A stretch of 64,000 nucleotides of DNA from Schlesneria sp. (GTDB lineage Bacteria > Planctomycetota > Planctomycetia > Planctomycetales > Planctomycetaceae). Made by a program: the position numbers and the translations under genes. The notes below the pieces were generated by a model. That model was not told the origin of the DNA and ran no database searches. It was given only the letters and a program-made list of their open reading frames with translations. Shown piece by piece: positions 58,797 to 64,000 of the stretch (position 1 is its first letter; each line of letters opens with the position of its first letter). Where the stretch lies: contig JAQGHU010000044.1 of the NCBI GenBank assembly GCA_028291515.1, forward strand, positions 62,001-126,000. The letters run 5' to 3'.

Positions 58797-59249
58797 ATGC
58801 GATCTGCGTTTCCCGGATTCGCGACAGTTCGAGCGGTTTGCTATCGCTGCGGTTGGTATCGGCTCCTTGGTCCTATCGGTACTTCGGGGACCGATCGCAT
58901 TCTGATACGAATCGAGCGAGCCCGCAGTTCTTGTAACTTCCTCTGGTCTAAGGTCATCAGAGTGCCGCGAGACCAGCATCTGGCGATCGTCGCTCGTGAC
59001 TTTCCGCAGTACCATGATCTTGAATACGAATGTGATAGGCTGCGCAACAGTGATCGCGAACTTGATGCGGCGAAGCTTCGATGCTGGAATCTAACCAAAG
59101 ATCTGCCATGTCCGCGCTGTAAACAGACCGGAGAAGTCTGTGTAGAGGTTTTTCGTGAGCTGGCCGACGGACGGAGTTCGCATGTCCCTTTTGAACTCTA
59201 CTCTGATCGCGCTGGATTCATAAAAAAGTCGAAAAGAGTTGATGAGTAG
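58797..59249 (+). CDS. Small protein with two CxxC pairs (possible zinc ribbon), unknown function
   Basis: 150 residues. CYRCGWYR near the N-terminus and CPRCKQTGEVCVEVF later could form a split zinc ribbon. The middle (DFPQYHDLEYECDRLRNSDR) is helical. The ribosome-binding site is poorly placed, so the start is uncertain. Not recognised; composition is compatible with a real protein. Confidence 0.5.
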   Translation: MRSAFPGFATVRAVCYRCGWYRLLGPIGTSGTDRILIRIERARSSCNFLWSKVIRVPRDQHLAIVARDFPQYHDLEYECDRLRNSDRELDAAKLRCWNLTKDLPCPRCKQTGEVCVEVFRELADGRSSHVPFELYSDRAGFIKKSKRVDE

Positions 59250-59268
59250 TTCAATGCCGTAGCTGGTG

Positions 59269-59540
59269 AGTCGTTGCTTCCGTGCGGGCGAGCCGGCACG
59301 GAGAGCAGGAGACGTTGAGGAAGAGTTGGCTTGTAGCTTGTTAGTTGTGATCCCGACCGGGGCGAGCCCGGCGGAAATCTGGTCGTTGTCAACATCTGAG
59401 CGGTGTTGCGGGTGAGGCTACGAAAGTGTTGTTTCTGGTTTCCGTTGGACTTGTTCCAACGGGACCGACAACTGACAGTTACAGGCAATCACGCTTTATC
59501 CTGCGCTCCGTGCCGGTTCATCTGGACGGAAGCAACGACT
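59269..59540. repeat. Inverted-repeat element of 272 bp without gene
   Basis: The ends match perfectly for 15 bp (agtcgttgcttccgt and its complement acggaagcaacgact) and imperfectly for about 40. Inner parts are also partly self-complementary. It fills the gap between two small ORFs; no coding frame is convincing. Confidence 0.75.
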
Positions 59541-59571
59541 GTGGGCTACGCGATTCAAGTTCGAGGTCCTG

Positions 59572-59967
59572 ATGAGTGATCCACTTGACCCGCAGTCGCT
59601 GGCGATTCAGAGTGTTGGCCTCTGTATTGCAGGCCCGTTGTTCAAAAGCGGGCGAACAACCTTTGGTGTCAGACGGGGGAAAGCTATGCTTCAGGTCGTG
59701 CCGGAAGTCTGGAGGTCACACATTCGGAAGCACCTTCGTGAGGACCGCGATCGCCTCTCGGCCGGCGATTTTCGAAGTGATCAGAGCGTCATCATCCGCT
59801 TTCCTGATGGTTCGCATGTTCTCTTCCGGTATGCGTTCGCTCTCAAGGATGAGTTGGCGGGCGAGGTTGCTGTCTTCACGGAGCATTGCGGGTATCATGT
59901 CTTTCCTTTGGGCGAAGCAGAAGTCGAAGTACTCCGGTCCATATGGCCAGACGACCGTTCCGAATAG
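59572..59967 (+). CDS. Small protein of unknown function (start uncertain, repeat A inside the 5' end)
   Basis: 131 residues from the ATG at 59572 (GAGG 5 nt upstream). Conserved-looking text starts near TTFGVRRGKAMLQVVPEVWR and continues SDQSVIIRFPDGSHVLFRYA and VFTEHCGYHVFPLGEAEVEV. The first 20 residues are encoded by a copy of repeat A, so the gene may have captured the repeat or may really start at 59686 (MLQVVPEV). No family is recognised. Confidence 0.6.
   Translation: MSDPLDPQSLAIQSVGLCIAGPLFKSGRTTFGVRRGKAMLQVVPEVWRSHIRKHLREDRDRLSAGDFRSDQSVIIRFPDGSHVLFRYAFALKDELAGEVAVFTEHCGYHVFPLGEAEVEVLRSIWPDDRSE
59584..59652 (+). repeat. Repeat A, copy 2 (inside an ORF)
   Basis: The text cttgacccgcagtcgctggc and gattcagagtgttggcc, then gcccgttgttcaaaagcggg, matches copy 4 with about 75-80 percent identity by eye. 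It is read in frame by the ORF at 59572. Confidence 0.7.
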
Positions 59968-60016
59968 TTCGGCTGCAAGAGAGTAGCAATGGAGCCTGAC
60001 GTGTCGGTTAACGTGG

Positions 60017-60063
60017 CGCAGAGCCGTTGGCGGTTCATAGTGTTGGGGTGTTGATCGGAAGCC
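60017..60063 (+). repeat. Repeat A, copy 3
   Basis: The text gagccgttggcggttcatag and tgttggggtgttgatcggaa, then gcc. It precedes the small ORF at 60106. Confidence 0.8.
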
Positions 60064-60105
60064 TGAGGTTGCTTGCGGAAAATTTGCCTTGTTGGTTCCA
60101 CGGAA

Positions 60106-60390
60106 ATGGAAGAACTCGCGATACAACCATGCGATGGATTGATCATCCTAATTATGCGCGTTCGTGATCCCGACCGCCGCGAACAGGTCGTTGATCGCTT
60201 GACAGATATCGGGGCGGATCGCGTCGCCCAAAATGCCTTCGAACTGAGCACCGCGGACTGGGATGCTGGCCTTTGGGACGATGAGGTTGAGTGGTTCTCG
60301 GATCTCCTGGAACTCACCCGCGACTCATTGATTGTATGGCGATTTACCGCGAACTCCTTTGTTCGATTCACTATTGGAGAAGGCGGTTAA
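60106..60390 (+). CDS. Small protein of unknown function with ferredoxin-fold-like pattern
   Basis: 94 residues from the ATG at 60106; an upstream TTG at 60073 would add 11. Strand-helix-strand text (GLIILIMRVRDPDRREQVVD, then RLTDIGADRVAQNAFEL) resembles the start of Cas2/VapD-like folds, with a second helix (EVEWFSDLLELTRDSLIVWR) and a last strand. The similarity is by pattern only; no catalytic Asp after the first strand can be proved, and no cas gene is nearby. Confidence 0.5.
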   Translation: MEELAIQPCDGLIILIMRVRDPDRREQVVDRLTDIGADRVAQNAFELSTADWDAGLWDDEVEWFSDLLELTRDSLIVWRFTANSFVRFTIGEGG

Positions 60391-60477
60391 CTTCACCATG
60401 AATGCCACATCAAAGACCAGGCGGGCAATAGTTATACCTACCAAGGCACTGAGCTTGAGTGCTAGGCGGAAGAGGCG

Positions 60478-60891
60478 ATGATTCGGATTTCTTATTCAGA
60501 CAAGCCGTTTCATGAACTCAACCTCGAAGGTTCAAATCTCGAGTTGAGTCAACTGCAAAGCGACATCGACCGATTCTGTGGAGCGGCAGAACCGTCTATC
60601 GAATTCGCTGCAGACTCCGATTTCGATCCTCATCCTTACACACATCGATTGTCACGACTTCGATTGTCAAAAAGCATCGACAAGCTCTTAGTTGCGGTGC
60701 AGCACGACTGCCTTATGATTTCTGGCCGGCCCGACCTTCTTGAACTATTTGCCACCAATCTTCCGTATGACGCACAGCATACGTCAACAGTACCCTATCA
60801 TGTCCACTTTCAGCACCTCGGTTGCGAGGATTACATCTCTGAGCAATCTCTCGATATCATTTTATCGCTGGCCAAGCAATTGCTAACGTGA
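60478..60891 (+). CDS. Possible immunity protein (Imm32-like)
   Basis: 137 residues. The last third, PYHVHFQHLGCEDYISEQSL followed by DIILSLA, resembles the HxHFE...S signature of Imm32-type immunity proteins. The first part (MIRISYSDKPFHELNLEGSN, HRLSRLRLSKSIDKLL) is beta-rich. Such proteins neutralise polymorphic toxins delivered by neighbours. No matching toxin gene is in the window. It lies between copies of repeats A and B. The family call is from memory and should be treated as tentative. Confidence 0.55.
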   Translation: MIRISYSDKPFHELNLEGSNLELSQLQSDIDRFCGAAEPSIEFAADSDFDPHPYTHRLSRLRLSKSIDKLLVAVQHDCLMISGRPDLLELFATNLPYDAQHTSTVPYHVHFQHLGCEDYISEQSLDIILSLAKQLLT

Positions 60892-60892
60892 C

Positions 60893-60970
60893 CCCAGTGA
60901 ATGTAATACAGAGGTCGTTCCTGCATCGACTGGGGGTGACGAAGCATCGACCACAGTTACACCGCAGAGG
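60893..60970 (+). repeat. Repeat B, copy 2
   Basis: Diverged copy of 58671-58745 (about 77 percent identity by eye over 65 bp), including cgactgggggtgacgaagca. It starts right after the stop of the Imm-like gene. Confidence 0.75.
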
Positions 60971-61070
60971 TTTCGCGAAGACGCTCCAACCACCGGCCAC
61001 CTCGACCGCGCGATGCCAGTTGCATGGGATGACTCGTTGAGTTTGGTGACTAATTTAAAGGCGGCCAGCA

Positions 61071-61760
61071 ATGCTTCGATTGTTGCGACTTTCGCTGTGT
61101 GTGGGGATTGGACTGCTCTCGCTGTCGCATCAGGGGTTTGGTGATGAGTCGCCCTCTGAGAAGAAATTAGCCGAGAAATATAAGGGCCTCATCGACCAAC
61201 TCGCGAGCCCGAACAAAGTGCCGACAGTGGTGAATCGCGAAAGCGGTTCAGTGACGTTCCCCGCTGACTATGATGCGAAAACTCAGCTTCGCATTGAGAC
61301 GGTACGCCAAGAGTTGTGCGATCATTTCCAGAAAGCGCTGCCTTTTCTGATCGAAGCAGTGGACGATAAGCGTTATTGCATGACCATCAGATGGGGTGAG
61401 GGACCGCAGGCGTACCATAATCGCTCGGTTGGCGAGATCTGTGACGACCTGATTCGATCTCATTTGGAAATCTATCGAGACAGCATTCGTTTCGCGGGGC
61501 CGGACCACTGGTATCGATATTCGTACGATGTTTCCAATGAATGGTGGCAGATGCGGAAAGGAAAGTCATTGGCCGAGCTTCAGATCGAGTCAATCAATTG
61601 GGCAATTGAGCTGCGTCAAGCAGAAGGTGAGGGTCGAGACGGAAAGAGAGCTGCCGCTGATATCGCCGCTCTCAAGAAGCTTCGAGACGGAATTGCTAGC
61701 ACTCGAAAGCCGGTCAAAGGTGACGGGATGGAACGCATGGCGACGCCCAATAAGAAGTGA
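61071..61760 (+). CDS. Secreted protein of unknown function
   Basis: 229 residues. The signal peptide MLRLLRLSLCVGIGLLSLSH ends near GFG. The mature part is helical, with QLASPNKVPTVVNRESGSV, RIETVRQELCDHFQKALPFL, DDKRYCMTIRWGEGPQAYHN and DVSNEWWQMRKGKSLAELQI. The phrase around SVGEICDDLIRSHLE and WW suggests a conserved domain, but I do not recognise it. AAAGGCGG lies upstream. It is transcribed like its neighbours. Confidence 0.6.
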   Translation: MLRLLRLSLCVGIGLLSLSHQGFGDESPSEKKLAEKYKGLIDQLASPNKVPTVVNRESGSVTFPADYDAKTQLRIETVRQELCDHFQKALPFLIEAVDDKRYCMTIRWGEGPQAYHNRSVGEICDDLIRSHLEIYRDSIRFAGPDHWYRYSYDVSNEWWQMRKGKSLAELQIESINWAIELRQAEGEGRDGKRAAADIAALKKLRDGIASTRKPVKGDGMERMATPNKK

Positions 61761-61794
61761 ATCGAACGCGGCAAACGCTGAACGAAACGGTCGC

Positions 61795-61838
61795 CTTGAC
61801 CAGCGGGTGTTGGCGGTTCAGAGTGTTGATCGGAAGCC
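61795..61838 (+). repeat. Repeat A, copy 4
   Basis: The best-preserved copy: cttgaccagcgggtgttggc, ggttcagagtgttgatcgga, agcc. It lies in the leader of the next membrane-protein gene. Confidence 0.8.
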
Positions 61839-61893
61839 CGTTGTCAATCTCGGGCAAGGCTGAGGGTGGTTCGCATCAGTGGAGGTAGTTTGA

Positions 61894-62490
61894 ATGCCTA
61901 CTGCGATGAAATCCGGGGCGGCAGCCAATGGCTCAGCCGGGAATGACGACAAGATCCTTCGCGAAGAGATCATCGAGTCTCAGAAGAGTCAGGCCGACTT
62001 CCTCAAATGGAAGCTGATTTCGGTTGCGGCTGTGGCGTCCGCCTCGCTCGGGTTCTCGTTGCCGAGCAACTCGGCGACTGATAGTGCCAGGCTACTCCTC
62101 TGTCTGGTGCCATTAATCTGTTCGTACGTGGATCTCATCAGTCTGCACCTCATGATTCGCATCCTCACGATCGGCATCTTCTTGAAGCTGTCAGGAAACC
62201 AGTACGAGCGTTTCGTGTTCGAGGTACGCAAGTTGTCGGCAGCCAACCCTTTCGTGTTCGAGGCAGTGGCTCTGCACGGGTCGAGTCTGGTCTTCAACAT
62301 CATTATCTTGGGTCTGGGATTTGGACTGCAGGGACCGAACTGGCCCCAGCACCTGCTGATGGCGTACATGGTGGCTGGCGGGTTGGGGGTCGGGGCAACA
62401 GTGTTATTGTGGGTCCAGTACGCCAGTCGGGCGAAAGAAGTCGTTCGCGAGGCAGAATTGGCGTTTCAGGCGAGTCAGAAAAGCATATAG
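61894..62490 (+). CDS. Small multi-pass membrane protein of unknown function
   Basis: 198 residues with four hydrophobic helices (about 38-54 WKLISVAAVASASLGFS, 68-96, 128-150 and 162-180). GGAGG sits 9-10 nt before the ATG. Polar N-terminus (ILREEIIESQKSQADFLKWK) and C-terminus (AKEVVREAELAFQASQKS) are helical and likely cytoplasmic. No family is recognised. Last ORF of the repeat-punctuated cluster. Confidence 0.6.
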   Translation: MPTAMKSGAAANGSAGNDDKILREEIIESQKSQADFLKWKLISVAAVASASLGFSLPSNSATDSARLLLCLVPLICSYVDLISLHLMIRILTIGIFLKLSGNQYERFVFEVRKLSAANPFVFEAVALHGSSLVFNIIILGLGFGLQGPNWPQHLLMAYMVAGGLGVGATVLLWVQYASRAKEVVREAELAFQASQKSI

Positions 62491-62574
62491 GTCTTATTTG
62501 ATGGTACGACCACATGTAAAACGGCATCGGCGGCCGATTGGAAGAGCAATTCGGTGTGCGGAGGACGACCACTG

Positions 62575-63597
62575 ATGACATTCCGACGATGGTTCGACAA
62601 CCTGATGCCGATGAAATCAGCGAAATATGGCACTGCCTCAGATTGGGCGGCCGCTCATTTTCCAGCGGATCAACGTGACATCGCGGCTCGTATTGCCGAG
62701 ATCCTGGTCAACCAACTGAACGTCAGGTTTGACGAACTTGATGGAACCACGCAGTTTATCAAAGATCTGCGCATGGACGACCATGAACCGGGTGAAGTTG
62801 TGGCCGCGGTCGAGAGTGCATTTGAAGTCTCGCTGCCTGCTAAAGACACAGCGTCGATGGAAACGGTTGCGGATCTTGTGCGGTACGTCGCCGGCTCGCA
62901 GTTGCATGCCACTTGCCTAGCCTGCATGCGGCAGGTCCGAGTTCCTGTTTCTGAACGCGGGCGAATCGTCGACTGCCCAAACTGCTACGGTTTGGTCGAT
63001 GTCCCTGAACATGATCCACTGCCTGACAAAGTCGCGTCGATTGAGAATACGCTGCCAATCCCCGTCGATGAACTGATCCTTCGACGAGTGAAATATGGCG
63101 ACAAGTCTGATCTGTTCGAAATCTATTCCCACCCGGACGTGGTGCGCTATCAGCTGTTTGAAGCTTGGACCTTGGAACAAGCAGAGTGGTTGGTCTGCTC
63201 TCAATACGAAATCAAGGCGGGTGATCCCGGTGTTCCATTCTTTTTGGTCGCCGTATACGTCCCTGATGACAAGGTCATCGGCGACTGCCAACTGACGATC
63301 AGTAGTGCGCCCGATCGACAAGGTGAAATTGGTTTTGCGCTGAACCCCAATTATGGCGGGCGGGGACTGGCGACCAAAATGGTGGGCACGGCGCTTGGAT
63401 TCGCGTTCAATCACCTCGACTTGCATCGGATCATCGCCTCGGTTGATGTCCGCAACGAACCGTCATGGCGATTGATGGAGCGGGTCGGAATGCGGCGGGA
63501 GGCCCATTTTATCCACCGCAATTTCGTGAACGGAGAATGGATCGATGACTATGTCTACGCCATCCTGGACGAGGAATGGCGGGCCAGAAATAGTTAA
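62575..63597 (+). CDS. Fusion: degenerate acyl-carrier-like domain, zinc ribbon and GNAT acetyltransferase
   Basis: 340 residues. Residues about 30-112 are ACP-like (IAARIAEILVNQLNVRFDEL, then FIKDLRMDDHEPGEVVAAVE and METVADLVRYV), but the serine that would carry phosphopantetheine in DSL is replaced (DLRMDDHE). A CxxC...CPNC zinc ribbon follows (CLACMRQVRVPVSERGRIVDC and PNCYG). From about 165 there is a RimJ/RimL-type GNAT acetyltransferase (IGFALNPNYGGRGLATKM, LDLHRIIASVDVRNEPSWRL). The ATG at 62575 lies 10 nt after GGAGG. The likely role is N-acetylation of a protein or amine; the carrier domain would be structural or regulatory. Confidence 0.75.
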   Translation: MTFRRWFDNLMPMKSAKYGTASDWAAAHFPADQRDIAARIAEILVNQLNVRFDELDGTTQFIKDLRMDDHEPGEVVAAVESAFEVSLPAKDTASMETVADLVRYVAGSQLHATCLACMRQVRVPVSERGRIVDCPNCYGLVDVPEHDPLPDKVASIENTLPIPVDELILRRVKYGDKSDLFEIYSHPDVVRYQLFEAWTLEQAEWLVCSQYEIKAGDPGVPFFLVAVYVPDDKVIGDCQLTISSAPDRQGEIGFALNPNYGGRGLATKMVGTALGFAFNHLDLHRIIASVDVRNEPSWRLMERVGMRREAHFIHRNFVNGEWIDDYVYAILDEEWRARNS

Positions 63598-63671
63598 AGG
63601 AGCCGCTAGTGCGTCTTTCATCCGTGCTGAGTGTGGCGGTGACCGAGTGGAACAATCTGAGGACCCGGAAC

Positions 63672-64000
63672 ATGCGACTCTCTGACTATGCTTGCTTGAC
63701 CGTACTGCTGCTTGTGGGATGCGATGCGTTTGGAAACGGCCCGAGGCCACTTTCGAAGACCGCCGCTCTCGATGTCTACATCGTATCTCCCACGAAGACT
63801 CCAACTGCCAAGGTGGTTGTCCAGCCCGGTACCAAAGGCCCGGTCTATCTGGTGACGCCGCCGTTCATTTCTGCGGTCGATGTGGAATCGGTTCAGCGGT
63901 CCAAGGACAGCAATCAGTCGCCATCGCTCAGCGTCAGGCTGACTCCCGCTGGCGCCACGAAAATGGCGAATGCGACCGCCAATGCTGTGGGAACCCAGGT
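63672..64000 (+). CDS. Lipoprotein with SecDF-head-like stretch, 5' part only
   Basis: The first 109 codons are in the window. A signal peptide with lipobox LLVGC (Cys17) is followed by VYIVSPTKTPTAKVVV, GPVYLVTPPFISAVDVES and SPSLSVRLTPAGATKMANAT, the last phrase resembling the P1-head domain of SecDF-type proteins. GAGG lies 9 nt before the ATG at 63672. The gene continues past the end of the window, so its full build is unknown. Confidence 0.7.
   Translation, partial: MRLSDYACLTVLLLVGCDAFGNGPRPLSKTAALDVYIVSPTKTPTAKVVVQPGTKGPVYLVTPPFISAVDVESVQRSKDSNQSPSLSVRLTPAGATKMANATANAVGTQ

Noticed and set aside
58163-62490. Integron cassette array explanation for the small-ORF cluster
   Set aside because: Repeats A and B do not show the paired RYYYAAC and GTTRRRY core sites expected of attC, and no integrase gene is present. 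Some fragments (gctaacg, ataacggg) look similar but are not enough.

Overview
The window looks like chromosomal DNA of a planctomycete (phylum Planctomycetota). The markers are a planctomycete cytochrome (DUF1587/1595/1592/1588/1585) gene followed by a DUF1552 Tat protein, a DUF1559 pseudopilin-like protein (H-X9-DG type) followed by a small lipoprotein, an ECF sigma factor fused to a Ser/Thr kinase, a Tat-exported Gfo/Idh oxidoreductase, many secreted proteins of unknown role, and long intergenic gaps filled with short palindromic repeats. I cannot place the genus. No rRNA, tRNA, CRISPR array, integrase or complete IS was seen.

Layout. 0-8 kb: partial class II aldolase, a Hanks kinase, a DedA membrane protein, a minus-strand cassette of three genes (tiny membrane protein, kinase-like/methyltransferase, membrane sulfatase-like protein), and a possible VOC-fold protein. 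8-14 kb: two tandem leucine-rich proteins, a saccharopine-dehydrogenase-like enzyme, 7Fe ferredoxin and the sigma-kinase fusion. 14-24 kb: DUF1592/DUF1552 pair, aspS and secreted proteins of unknown role. 24-31 kb: nfeD-floA-(Pro-rich membrane protein)-glycosyltransferase operon, Gfo/Idh protein and two methyltransferases, one acting on DNA. 31-41 kb: an 1100-residue fusion of a P1B metal ATPase with an HflK-like SPFH domain, an NHLRC2-like thioredoxin/NHL protein and a Gly/His/Met-rich secreted protein. 41-50 kb: DUF1559 and lipoprotein, alpha-glucan phosphorylase, a toxin-antitoxin pair with one frameshift in each gene, and a BON protein. 50-57 kb: a translationally coupled pair of dynamin-like GTPases with a BASS transporter, and a glucose-dehydrogenase-like enzyme. 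57-64 kb: an accessory stretch of small same-strand ORFs, one resembling an immunity protein, separated by recurring repeats, then a fusion of degenerate ACP, zinc ribbon and GNAT domains, and a partial lipoprotein with a SecDF-head-like stretch.

Strongest leads: the P1B-ATPase/HflK fusion; the three-gene cassette around the tiny LDPGSGS protein; the repeat-punctuated small-ORF cluster at 58.2-62.5 kb; the ACP-zinc ribbon-GNAT fusion whose ACP has lost its phosphopantetheine serine; and a possible minus-strand small RNA near 57.65-57.91 kb with two tandem operator-like repeats. All functions are inferred from reading the sequence; no database search was run.
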